Shown piece after piece: positions 1 to 6,918 of a stretch of DNA of 10,475 bases. Under the pieces are notes generated by a model, which was not told the DNA's origin, made no database searches, and saw only the letters and a program-made list of their open reading frames with translations. Position numbers and translations under genes: made by a program. How positions within the stretch are numbered: the first letter of the stretch is position 1; each line of letters starts with the position of its first letter. This DNA is from Candidatus Aenigmatarchaeota archaeon (GTDB lineage Archaea > Aenigmatarchaeota > Aenigmatarchaeia > CG10238-14): assembly GCA_017608955.1 (NCBI GenBank), contig JAFCEW010000013.1, forward strand, positions 1-10,475, written 5' to 3'.

Positions 1-31
1 TTCTGAACATATTTCAATAAATTTTTTTGGA

Positions 32-298
32 TCACTCTTCTTTAGCATATCCGCCACCTGTAGTTCCTGACACCATTATATATGCAGTTATATTTATTAC
101 TACTATTAATCCTCCTGCTATTAACAACAGCATTAAGATTATAATAGGTAATGAACTTAATTTACAGATATTTAAGTTTTTATTTGTTCCACATTGTGTT
201 CTGATTTTGTTAATACTGTCAAATATATAGAATAAAACAAAAATAGCTACAAATACAACAACAAGACCAATTCCTATAATTTTCAAATTCATAGCCAT
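32..298 (-). CDS. small two-TM membrane protein, unknown function
   Basis: An 88-residue protein I do not recognise. It has two hydrophobic segments, about residues 6-26 and 51-75, joined by a short loop that carries two cysteines (C36, C45) and several lysines, and a short Gly-rich, acidic tail ending GGGYAKEE. It starts 2 bases after the stop of the Rpp21 gene, and the end of that gene supplies a GAGG ribosome-binding motif, so the two are probably translationally coupled. The first two Met codons (298 and 292) are both possible starts; the first is taken because of spacing. The size and shape resemble the small membrane proteins common in DPANN genomes, but no family is assigned. Confidence applies to the gene being real, not to any function. 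Confidence 0.7.
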   Translation of the reverse strand: MAMNLKIIGIGLVVVFVAIFVLFYIFDSINKIRTQCGTNKNLNICKLSSLPIIILMLLLIAGGLIVVINITAYIMVSGTTGGGYAKEE

Positions 299-300
299 AT

Positions 301-600
301 TTATTTCCTCTTATATGGATATCTATAAATGCTATTACATTTCTTACATTTAATAATTATACATTTATTTTTTGAATCTAGCCTGATAGAACATGTTTTT
401 CCAGGTATTAGGAGAGTATCACATTTTTTGCAGAGTTTCCTTTTTATTTTTTTTGATAGTCTTACATTGTATCTCATTCCAATTTTTTTTGCTAATGATA
501 TGTATCTTGATTCATTTTTTTCCTTAGCTAATTTTAACAATTTTTTTATCCTTTCTTTAGCTATTCTTATTTGCCATGATGGTTTTCTTCGTTTTTGCAT
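301..600 (-). CDS. rnp4: RNase P protein component 4 (Rpp21/Rpr2 family)
   Basis: A 99-residue protein matching archaeal Rpp21, a zinc-ribbon subunit of RNase P that, with Rpp29, supports the specificity domain of the catalytic RNA during tRNA 5' maturation. Visible features are a basic helical N-terminal half with the family pattern RYISLAKKIGMRYNVRL (about residues 32-48), then two CxxC pairs (C57/C60 and C85/C88) that would hold one zinc, with the typical LLIPGKTC segment between them and an RYPYKR tail. C70 and C80 are extra cysteines. The length is normal for the family. The ATG at 600 is about 29 bases from the centre of a TATA-like box (623-634), which suggests a leaderless or nearly leaderless message. 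It is followed directly by the small membrane protein. The symbol follows archaeal rnp naming. Confidence 0.88.
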   Translation of the reverse strand: MQKRRKPSWQIRIAKERIKKLLKLAKEKNESRYISLAKKIGMRYNVRLSKKIKRKLCKKCDTLLIPGKTCSIRLDSKNKCIIIKCKKCNSIYRYPYKRK

Positions 601-622
601 AAATAATTAATTGGAATAGAAA

Positions 623-669
623 TTATTATAAAAATCTATCATAACCGATGAGTGATAATTATTTAAATT
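623..669. promoter_or_regulatory. divergent promoter pair for Rpp21 and the surface protein
   Basis: The 101-base gap between the two divergent genes holds two TATA-like boxes. On the minus strand, ATTTTTATAATA (about 623-634) is 29 bases from the Rpp21 ATG. On the plus strand, TTATTTAAATT (about 659-669) would start transcription near 690. Just downstream on the plus strand, GGTGATG (693-699) matches the 3' end of archaeal 16S rRNA and fixes the surface protein start at 702. The boxes were read by eye and not tested. Confidence 0.5.
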
Positions 670-701
670 TTTCTATTAATTGTTAAATAATAGGTGATGT
701 A

Positions 702-2885
702 ATGAAAAAATTACTTTTAGGAATAGGATTTTTAATATTATTAAGTTTATTTTCAACAAATGCATTTGCATGGCATTGTGAGTATGATGATGATTGTATA
801 GATTCTTGTACAAATGGTCATTTTGAGAAAGGATTCTGTGATAAAAATGGTCCTGGTGATTATGAAAGTGGATGTTATTGGATACACCAACCAGAAAAGG
901 ATTATTTATGTCAGTCAACAACAACCACAATAACTACATTACCACCAATACCACCTGTACCAGGTCAAGTATGTTATATTATTGTAACTGTTGTAGATGA
1001 TGACACATCAATTCCTTTACAAGGAGCAACTGTTAAATTAGATGCAAGTAATCCTCAAACAACACCATCTGATGGAACAGTATATTATTACTATGTTTCT
1101 CCTGTAAATCAATATCATACAATTTCAGCATCAAAATCTGGATATGAATCTGATTCAAAACAAGTTTATTGTAAATGTGGTCAAACTCATTATATAACAC
1201 TAAAATTAGAAAAAGAACAACCAACACAGTGTATTCTAGATATTTATACTTATGATGACGATTGTCATGGTTCTTTAGAGACAAAAATATATGTTGATGG
1301 AAAATATAAAGGAGAAAATGATCATATAGCCGTAACAGTTGATGAAGGAACGCATATAGTTGAAGCTATGAAAGATTGTTATCATTCAGAATCAAAAACT
1401 GTTTCTTGCAATGGCGGAGAAATTGAAACTGTAAATTTATATCTTGAAGAATGTAATGATTGTGATTGTGATGATGATTATGAAATAAAAGTTTATAATG
1501 TGGATACAGATCCAAGTTCAGTGGATAAAGGAGATGATATTGAAATAGAAGGTAAAGTCAAATTAATACAAGCACCTTCAGGAGATCATGATATAACAGT
1601 CAAATGGTATATTGATGGTGACTTGATAAAAAGAAAAACATATTCCTTAGAAGAAGGAGAATCAAAAGTGGTATCTTATACTTATGATACAGATGATTTG
1701 GATAATGGATATCATACTGCTAAGATTAAAGCAATTGTAGATGATGAATCAGATTCAGATACCCAAGAATTTTATGTAAAAGAACATGAAGATTATGAAG
1801 ATTATGAAATAGATGTTGGATATATAAGCTTAGACAATACGCATCCTAATTTAGGAGATATATTAAGCGGGTCTGTACCAATAGAGCTTGAAGAAGCAGA
1901 GGATTTACCAGCATATATTGATGTTAGATTATATATTGATAATCATTTAGAATATACAGATTCAATAAAATATTATCATTTACAAGAAAAAACATATCAA
2001 TTCTCAATAGATTTAGATCATTATTCTGAAGGAGAACATATTATAGAAATAAAAGCAATAGTAGACGGAGTATCTGATTCGTCTGAAAGAGATTTCACAA
2101 TTGAAAGTAATGGAGTATATTTAGATGGAAATGAACACTGCTTATCATACTATAGAATGTGGAATAAAGAGAATTTAATTCCTGGAAAAGATTCTGAAAT
2201 TTATGTTAAAATATTAAATTGCGGATATAAAACAGAACCTTATGTAAAAGTTAGATTAAATGCTTTTGGTCATAATTATGATAAATATATAGGAAGTTTA
2301 GATCCTTATGAATCAAGAGAAATAACATTTATAGTACAAGTTCCAGAAGACGCTTCTGGTCAAACAACATTTTATGGAAAAGTATGGAATTCATATACAC
2401 AAAACATAAAACAAAAAGATTTTGTTATTTATAATTCAATTCCATTTATAGAAATAGAAGATGAATATAAAGCAAAAACATGCAGAACAAATAAGATAAC
2501 ATTTACTATAAGAAATAATGGACATGTTGAAGGCATATTTAACTTAACTCTAATTGGAGACGCATCTTCATGGATTACTGGATTACCTGAGTCAGTTCAA
2601 ATAAAACCACACCAAAAACATGATATAACATTATATGCAGATATACCATGTGACACAGAACCAGATGTTTATCCATTTAAAATAATTGTAATGAATGGAG
2701 ATGAAATTGTTGGGTCATCTCAATTAAGGGTTGTCAGAGGATTTACTTGGAACTGGCCAACAGGATGGACAATAAGAGGTAGAATTATGTCTTGTTGTAA
2801 AATAATAATTATAATTTTATTAATTGTATTAGTAATGCTTTGGTTATATTGGAAAGCATATAGAATTAGAAAAACTCCAATTTAA
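702..2885 (+). CDS. large secreted, C-terminally membrane-anchored beta-sandwich surface protein
   Basis: A 727-residue envelope protein. Residues 1-23 are a Sec-type signal peptide (two Lys, hydrophobic core, AFA cleavage site). Next come a Cys-rich segment (26-70), a Thr-then-Pro-rich linker (72-88), a carboxypeptidase-regulatory-like or PEGA-like module (about 91-170, with the pattern GATVKLD and SKSGYES), a second PEGA-like module (about 177-250, IYVDGKYKG ending in EGTHIVEAMKD), an acidic Cys cluster (251-259), two CARDB/Ig-like modules (about 262-360 and 368-468, each with YIDG or YIDN and ending KAIVD), a third sandwich (about 471-577), and a NEW3-like module (about 582-677) with RNNGHVEG. 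Residues 700-717 form one TM helix, followed by a short basic tail. The protein should be anchored with its bulk outside the cell. The many acidic residues suggest calcium or salt-dependent packing. Domain names are by pattern only. A strong GGTGAT ribosome-binding site decides the start. It stands alone as a transcription unit. Confidence 0.88.
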   Translation: MKKLLLGIGFLILLSLFSTNAFAWHCEYDDDCIDSCTNGHFEKGFCDKNGPGDYESGCYWIHQPEKDYLCQSTTTTITTLPPIPPVPGQVCYIIVTVVDDDTSIPLQGATVKLDASNPQTTPSDGTVYYYYVSPVNQYHTISASKSGYESDSKQVYCKCGQTHYITLKLEKEQPTQCILDIYTYDDDCHGSLETKIYVDGKYKGENDHIAVTVDEGTHIVEAMKDCYHSESKTVSCNGGEIETVNLYLEECNDCDCDDDYEIKVYNVDTDPSSVDKGDDIEIEGKVKLIQAPSGDHDITVKWYIDGDLIKRKTYSLEEGESKVVSYTYDTDDLDNGYHTAKIKAIVDDESDSDTQEFYVKEHEDYEDYEIDVGYISLDNTHPNLGDILSGSVPIELEEAEDLPAYIDVRLYIDNHLEYTDSIKYYHLQEKTYQFSIDLDHYSEGEHIIEIKAIVDGVSDSSERDFTIESNGVYLDGNEHCLSYYRMWNKENLIPGKDSEIYVKILNCGYKTEPYVKVRLNAFGHNYDKYIGSLDPYESREITFIVQVPEDASGQTTFYGKVWNSYTQNIKQKDFVIYNSIPFIEIEDEYKAKTCRTNKITFTIRNNGHVEGIFNLTLIGDASSWITGLPESVQIKPHQKHDITLYADIPCDTEPDVYPFKIIVMNGDEIVGSSQLRVVRGFTWNWPTGWTIRGRIMSCCKIIIIILLIVLVMLWLYWKAYRIRKTPI

Positions 2886-2915
2886 ATCCAATTTTAATTT
2901 AGAGTAAATTTAGAG

Positions 2916-2988
2916 AGCCTCAACCGGGAATTGAACCCGGGACCTCTACATTACCAGTGTAGCGCTCTACCAACTGAGCTATTGAGGC
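2916..2988 (-). tRNA. tRNA-Thr (GGT)
   Basis: A complete cloverleaf without an intron. The acceptor stem is GCCTCAA/TTGAGGC, the D stem GCTC/GAGC, the anticodon stem CTACA/TGTAG with loop CTGGTAA (anticodon GGT, reading ACC and ACU), and the T stem CCGGG/CCCGG with loop TTCAATT. Position 73 is T, the usual discriminator of archaeal tRNA-Thr. CCA is not encoded. The tRNA begins 3 bases after the stop codon of the upstream nuclease gene. I see no good TATA box of its own, so it is probably cut from the nuclease transcript. Confidence 0.96.
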
Positions 2989-2991
2989 ACT

Positions 2992-3888
2992 CTATGATGT
3001 TTCCAAATTTTCATCTTTTTTATCTACTACTTTACAAAATTCTTTGAAATCACAAAATTTGCATAATCTTGATTCCTTTTTTGGAAATTCTTCAATTATA
3101 GGTTTCTTATTTCTTATCTCTTTTATATCATTTTCAATTTCTTTTATATCAAGTTCAGATATTGGATAAAATACACTTTCACCAGTTCTTAAATAATAAA
3201 ATGAAATATGTTTGGGTAGTTCTCCAAATGTTTGTTTCCATAAATATGCATATGCCTTTCCTTGTTTCAGATGTGAATCAGGAATAAAATGAGGTAAACT
3301 ACATTTTGATGTTTTATAATCAACAATTGCTATTCCTTTTCCAAACAAGCTCATGGTTTTATCAACAAAACCACTTATATCTTCATTTTTTATTTCCAAT
3401 TTCATTTCTCTATTTTTTGGAAAGAAAAATCTTTGTAGATCTTGCTCAAACCATTCAGAATTTTTATTTAATTCTTGTAATTTATTATGTAAAGAATAAG
3501 ATAATTTTATTGCATAAAAATTTAAAAATTCTTTTGTCTCGTCAAATAATTTTTTCTTTTCAGAATTATTTTTAAAGCAATCTTTATATTTTTTCCCGAT
3601 TTCAGACCATTCACTTTCTAGTAATTTGAACAATATATCTCTAAATTTTTTCCATATTTTTTCCCAGTTTTCTTTTTTATCTATTTTTGTTAAATCAACA
3701 AAATCAAAAAAATTTTCTAATACTTTATGAGTTATACTTCCTCTAACTTTAGCAGCACTAGGTTTTTCTTTTAATCCTTTAATATAAATATAAAAAAATT
3801 TCCTAGGACAGGTATAATAAGTTGAAATTGCAGTGGGTGATAACCTGATTCTATTAGTTTCTTTTTGTAAAAAATCCTTTAAAATCAT
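2992..3888 (-). CDS. Cas4-like PD-(D/E)XK nuclease with Fe-S cluster cysteines
   Basis: A RecB/Cas4-type nuclease of 298 residues from the ATG at 3888. In that numbering the motifs are LSPTAISTYYTCPRKF with C27, RGSITHKVLE with H54, GFVDKTM with D176, VDYKTSK with D190 and K192 (the D-x-K core), and QGKAYAYLW with Q209. The C-terminal C276-x2-C279-x5-C285 joins C27 as the four ligands of a [4Fe-4S] cluster. All catalytic and cluster residues are present, so it should be an active DNA exonuclease. A TTG at 3912 would add 8 residues, but it lies only about 12 bases past the centre of the TATA-like box and so upstream of the likely transcription start; the ATG is preferred. No cas genes or CRISPR repeats are nearby, so a role in DNA repair or end processing is more likely than spacer acquisition. 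tRNA-Thr follows 3 bases downstream. Confidence 0.87.
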   Translation of the reverse strand: MILKDFLQKETNRIRLSPTAISTYYTCPRKFFYIYIKGLKEKPSAAKVRGSITHKVLENFFDFVDLTKIDKKENWEKIWKKFRDILFKLLESEWSEIGKKYKDCFKNNSEKKKLFDETKEFLNFYAIKLSYSLHNKLQELNKNSEWFEQDLQRFFFPKNREMKLEIKNEDISGFVDKTMSLFGKGIAIVDYKTSKCSLPHFIPDSHLKQGKAYAYLWKQTFGELPKHISFYYLRTGESVFYPISELDIKEIENDIKEIRNKKPIIEEFPKKESRLCKFCDFKEFCKVVDKKDENLETS

Positions 3889-3918
3889 GTAGTATATTAT
3901 AGTCAAAAACAATTATAT

Positions 3919-3930
3919 GTTTTTATAAAA
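3919..3930 (-). promoter_or_regulatory. TATA-like box for the nuclease gene
   Basis: The minus strand reads TTTTATAAAAAC here, about 37 bases before the ATG at 3888, which puts the likely transcription start near 3899 with a leader of about 10 bases. The box overlaps the T-rich tail of the histone gene terminator, so the end of one unit and the start of the next are merged. Confidence 0.45.
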
Positions 3931-3965
3931 AGAAAAAAATAAAAAAAGGGATTTAAATATCCCTT
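3925..3965 (-). terminator. hairpin plus T-tract terminator of the histone gene
   Basis: On the minus strand a perfect 7-bp stem, AAGGGAT (3965-3959) pairing with ATCCCTT (3952-3946) around a 6-base loop that contains the histone stop codon, is followed by a T-rich run to about 3925. The shape is that of an intrinsic terminator. Archaea terminate mainly at T tracts, so the hairpin may instead protect the 3' end of the transcript. The stem includes the last two sense codons. Confidence 0.6.
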
Positions 3966-4120
3966 GCTTTTAGTGTTCTTCTACCATTTGCTCTTGCTCT
4001 TTCCCCTGCTCTTCTTACTAAGGTTGCTACATCTGCATCAAGAGCTTTTAAGAATTCTTCACTTACATTATATTTTCCTTTTACCAATGCTCTAACAGCA
4101 TTTTTTACAATTACTGCCAT
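3953..4120 (-). CDS. 55-residue histone-fold protein with truncated helix 3
   Basis: A short basic protein beginning MAVIVKNAVRAL and ending GRRTLKARDI. Helix 1 is about residues 4-14, the long central helix about 19-45 (VSEEFLKALDADV, then an Arg/Ala-rich face), and loop 2 contains RRT (47-49), the DNA-contact RT pair of histones. The chain then stops at KARDI, about ten residues before the end of helix 3 in canonical 66-69 residue archaeal histones. The pattern RRT-LKARD matches the short single histones described in many archaea and some bacteria (face-to-face or Bdellovibrio-type). Membership there is my inference. Its expected role is DNA binding in the nucleoid. A GGGGGTG ribosome-binding site (4129-4135) sits 8 bases before the ATG, with a TATA box upstream and a hairpin terminator after it, so it is a separate, probably well expressed, unit. 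Confidence 0.85.
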   Translation of the reverse strand: MAVIVKNAVRALVKGKYNVSEEFLKALDADVATLVRRAGERARANGRRTLKARDI

Positions 4121-4145
4121 TTATTTTACACCCCCAATTAAAAAT

Positions 4146-4186
4146 CAAAAAGCGCCTTTAAACGGTCTTTTTGCTATAAATATAAA
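4146..4186 (-). promoter_or_regulatory. histone gene promoter with inverted repeat over the predicted start
   Basis: The minus strand carries TTTATATTTATAG (4186-4174), a good archaeal TATA box. Directly downstream is a 7-bp inverted repeat, CAAAAAG (4173-4167) and CTTTTTG (4152-4146), with an inner CC/GG pair, centred near the expected transcription start (about 4154). It could be an operator for a dimeric repressor or a hairpin in the 5' leader. Which of these it is cannot be told from sequence. Confidence 0.5.
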
Positions 4187-4230
4187 GGATGTGTATCTTT
4201 AAAAAGCTTACGTTTTTGGGTGTTTTAAGG

Positions 4231-5427
4231 CTATATTTTGATTTTTGTCATTATTTGCGGAAATGGTTGTAATTTCAATAATATACCAGATATTATTGGG
4301 CCGAACAAAACAATACAACCTGTTAATAAAAATACAGAGGAAAAGCGAAAGCCCATAATAATTACTGTTGCATCTAATAAAGGACCTGTTATAGCTCCAA
4401 TTTTTTGTGTAGCAATATATATACCGTCATACTGACCTCTCTTGGCTTTTGGTATTAGTCTATGTAAAAGAGATAGGCTAGCTGGTGTTGCTATAGAAAG
4501 ACCAAAAGAAAATAATAAAGCAGATATAATTGTATATAAAAATGTAGTTGCATTACTCAAAATAAAAATAGAAACACTTATTATAATATATGCAATAAAT
4601 AAAGGAAGTTTTGCTCCTACTCTATCTTCTAAAACTCCAAATATATATTGACTGAATATCATAAAAACCTGTACACCAGCAAAAAACATACCAATTTCAA
4701 CTATATTTATTCCTTGCTCTAATGCAAATAAAGGAAATATCATTAATCTTATTTCACTAAATAATGCCAAGCAGAATCCTAATACAGCTAGTGCGATCAA
4801 CCCTTTTTTATAAGAAAAATATTCTTCATATTCATCTCTCATGTCTATGTCAATCTCTAGTTTCTTTTTTCTCTTCTTTTTGAGTGTTTCTTTCAAAAAA
4901 AAGATTGATACTATAAAAACAATGAATAAAAATATACTTGATAAGATGAAAACAGATTTTATACCATATGATGCGACAATAAAACCACCTATAACAGATG
5001 ATAAGACAACACCAACTTTAGTGAGTGATTTATAGATGCCAAAGAATGTTGCAGATGATTTTTTCTTTACAATGTCTTGTGTATAAGCATATGTTATCGG
5101 AGTCATAAGTGCATGAGAAATTGCATGAAATATTCTTACACCAATTAAACAAAAAATAGATTTAGCAAATACAAGTACATAAAAAATGGGTGTGAGTGCT
5201 TTAGTGAACATACCACTTAATATCATAGATTTTCTCCCTATTTTGTCAGATAATTTTCCAAATATCGGATCAGCAATCAATGCAACAATAGAAAAGGAAG
5301 AAAATACGATAGCTATTTGAAAGATTGATAATCCCATTTCGTTGAATAAAAGTACTTGAAATGGTCCATATAAATTAGAAAGAGACCATATAGTCATAAT
5401 AAATGTAAAAATGTAAAAATTTTTCAT
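4231..5427 (-). CDS. major facilitator superfamily transporter
   Basis: A 398-residue integral membrane protein with the two six-helix halves of an MFS carrier. The loop 2-3 signature GKLSDKIGRK is at residues 57-66 and a degenerate copy (FGVLEDRVGAK) lies in the second half. An Arg in the fourth helix region (GVRIFHAISHALMTP) is the usual motif B position. The halves are linked by a Lys-rich then Asp/Glu-rich cytoplasmic loop (about 178-206). The length is normal for 12 TM helices. The substrate is unknown; sugar or drug efflux carriers share these motifs. An AAGGA ribosome-binding site lies before the ATG at 5427, and only 40 bases separate it from the upstream coiled-coil gene on the same strand, so the two are likely co-transcribed. 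Confidence 0.88.
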   Translation of the reverse strand: MKNFYIFTFIMTIWSLSNLYGPFQVLLFNEMGLSIFQIAIVFSSFSIVALIADPIFGKLSDKIGRKSMILSGMFTKALTPIFYVLVFAKSIFCLIGVRIFHAISHALMTPITYAYTQDIVKKKSSATFFGIYKSLTKVGVVLSSVIGGFIVASYGIKSVFILSSIFLFIVFIVSIFFLKETLKKKRKKKLEIDIDMRDEYEEYFSYKKGLIALAVLGFCLALFSEIRLMIFPLFALEQGINIVEIGMFFAGVQVFMIFSQYIFGVLEDRVGAKLPLFIAYIIISVSIFILSNATTFLYTIISALLFSFGLSIATPASLSLLHRLIPKAKRGQYDGIYIATQKIGAITGPLLDATVIIMGFRFSSVFLLTGCIVLFGPIISGILLKLQPFPQIMTKIKI

Positions 5428-5467
5428 AATAATATTTCCTTATTGTGTATTAAATAATTTATCAAGA

Positions 5468-6751
5468 TTAATTTATCTCTAAGAAAATTTTTTCATTACT
5501 AATTACATTTAATAATTTTTCTAATTTTTTTAGTTTGTATTCTCTATCTATCTGTATTGATTTTATTTCTTTTTCAATTCTTTCTTTTTCATTAATTATT
5601 TCTTGTATTTGCTTTTTTGATTTGTTTATTTCAATTTCTAAATTTCTTTTTCTTTGGAAAATTTGATTTGATGCTATTTTTTCTTCTTGAATCTTTAGAT
5701 TTTTTGAAAGGTTTGAATATTCCTGCAATATTCTTTCTATTTCATTTTTTTCTATCATTTCTTCTATAATAGCTAAGAACTTGTCATTGTTTTTAAAAGA
5801 TATCTTTTTTTCAAGTATATCTCTTTTCATATTCTTGATTTGAGACATAAAAATTTGCCCTCTTGGATCTTCAGACAAAATAGACTCAAATGATTGATGT
5901 ATATAATCATCTAAAAGTTTATTCTTAATAGACCAATTATATTTTTTTAAAGGTTTTTCTAATTTTGCGATTAGTTCTATAAAATTAGTTTTTTTATTTT
6001 GCATTAGCATTTTTATTTGTTCTCTAGTTTTTTGTTCTTTTAGAAAGTTCTTCCAGTCGTCACTGTTAAGCAATTTATTTAATTCATTTTCAATTTTTTC
6101 ATCTTTATTTCTTGCTTTTTCTAATATTCTATTCAATTCATGTATTTTATTTTCATTTTTCAATTTTTGTGTTAAATTTGATATATCAGCAAGAAGTTCT
6201 TTAGCTTCTAGCAGTTCAATATTAGAATTTTTAAATTCTTTTATTATAGTTCCTATTTTTCTATCTATTTCAATTATTTGATGAAAAGTTTCTATTATTT
6301 TTCTACCCTCATCTCTAAATAATTCTTTTAAAAATGCATATTCTTTTACTGTCTTTGCATTTGTAATATTGATTAATTTGGCTGTTTCATTATGAAAATT
6401 AAGTATAGAATCCATATCATTACCAATAGGTTTTTGTATTTGTGCAATCAAGAGTTCCATTTTATTCACAAAACTTTTTCTACTCCCTACAGCCTTTCTT
6501 ATGATTATAGAATCATTACTTTCAGAGTAAGGAGCTTCTTTAAGAATCTTGACCTGATTTTTCATTTTTTCAACAACTTGTTGTAAATTTTCATATTCCT
6601 CTTCAATTTGTCTTTTAGTTGAATTTTCCAATGGTTCATGTTCTTTTTTAAATCTATCTCTTAGAAAATTATCAACATCTTTCAAAGACATTTTCATTTC
6701 TTCATTATTTTTTTCTTGCTTTTTTTCAAAAATTTTGCTAAACCAATTCAT
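5468..6751 (-). CDS. long coiled-coil protein, unknown function
   Basis: A 427-residue charged protein with no family I recognise. It begins MNWFSKIFEKKQEKNN, a short amphipathic, possibly membrane-touching N-terminus, then is almost entirely helical. Lys/Glu/Ile/Leu heptad-like stretches cover about 38-75, 150-250 and 330-425, with a less regular, perhaps globular, middle part (about 250-325, containing ILSEDPRGQIFMSQ). It has no signal peptide, no TM helix and no cysteine. It starts 13 bases after the 3' end of tRNA-Met, with GTGAT in the short leader as a partial ribosome-binding site. Possible roles are a cytoplasmic scaffold, or an envelope or division-associated filament; the sequence does not decide between them. 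The MFS gene follows 40 bases downstream. Confidence 0.75.
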   Translation of the reverse strand: MNWFSKIFEKKQEKNNEEMKMSLKDVDNFLRDRFKKEHEPLENSTKRQIEEEYENLQQVVEKMKNQVKILKEAPYSESNDSIIIRKAVGSRKSFVNKMELLIAQIQKPIGNDMDSILNFHNETAKLINITNAKTVKEYAFLKELFRDEGRKIIETFHQIIEIDRKIGTIIKEFKNSNIELLEAKELLADISNLTQKLKNENKIHELNRILEKARNKDEKIENELNKLLNSDDWKNFLKEQKTREQIKMLMQNKKTNFIELIAKLEKPLKKYNWSIKNKLLDDYIHQSFESILSEDPRGQIFMSQIKNMKRDILEKKISFKNNDKFLAIIEEMIEKNEIERILQEYSNLSKNLKIQEEKIASNQIFQRKRNLEIEINKSKKQIQEIINEKERIEKEIKSIQIDREYKLKKLEKLLNVISNEKIFLEIN

Positions 6752-6764
6752 CTAATCACATATA

Positions 6765-6879
6765 TGTCGGGGGCGGGATTTGAACCCGCGATCTCCGCGT
6801 TGCACCTTAATCATCGAATCATAGCTCATTCAACTATAAGTTTATGAGCACGGCGCTTTAACCACTAAGCCACCCCGAC
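6765..6879 (-). tRNA. tRNA-Met (CAT) with a 42-nt intron, probably elongator
   Basis: After removal of 42 bases it folds as a normal 73-nt tRNA. The acceptor stem is GTCGGGG/CCCCGAC, the D stem GCTT/AAGC, the anticodon stem CCGTG/CGCGG with one G-T pair and loop CTCATAA, the T stem GCGGG/CCCGC with loop TTCAAAT, and the discriminator is A. The anticodon is CAT (6846-6844). It lacks the three G-C pairs at the base of the anticodon stem that mark initiators, so it is read as elongator Met; an isoleucine tRNA with a modified C34 is the alternative. CCA is not encoded. A TATA-like box lies 26 bases upstream, and the coiled-coil gene starts 13 bases downstream. Confidence 0.92.
6801..6842 (-). other. 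tRNA-Met intron at position 37/38
   Basis: The intron length is fixed at 42 nt by the mature cloverleaf; the exact ends could shift by one base because A residues flank both sites. Inside it, ATGAGC (6829-6824) is the perfect complement of the exon bases GCTCAT (6849-6844), so in the precursor the anticodon can be paired with the intron. A textbook bulge-helix-bulge is not obvious by hand: the expected central helix next to the 3' site has only two good pairs of four. Confidence 0.75.
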
Positions 6880-6898
6880 AACTAAAAACAATTAAACA

Positions 6899-6912
6899 TT
6901 AATAATAAAATA
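6899..6912 (-). promoter_or_regulatory. TATA-like box for tRNA-Met
   Basis: The minus strand reads TATTTTATTATTAA in the 39-base gap between the membrane protein stop and the tRNA. Its centre is about 26 bases from the first tRNA base, which would place the transcript start at the mature 5' end. This gives the tRNA and perhaps the genes after it their own promoter. Confidence 0.4.
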
Positions 6913-6918
6913 GTTTTG

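Noticed and set aside
1..10. A minus-strand ATG at 10 that could begin another gene off the left edge.
   Set aside because: Only three codons are visible and no clear ribosome-binding site precedes it.
2896..2915. Direct repeat of AATTTAGAG (2896-2904 and 2907-2915) between the surface protein stop and tRNA-Thr.
   Set aside because: Nine-base AT-rich copies two bases apart are likely chance; no attachment-site or integrase evidence goes with it, although a tRNA 3' end is a common integration point.
2992..4120. A CRISPR-linked locus around the Cas4-like gene.
   Set aside because: No repeats, cas1, cas2 or effector genes occur in the window.
4231..5035. Several plus-strand open frames of 64-69 codons across the transporter gene.
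   Set aside because: They are antisense shadows of the MFS frame with no recognisable domain or start signals.
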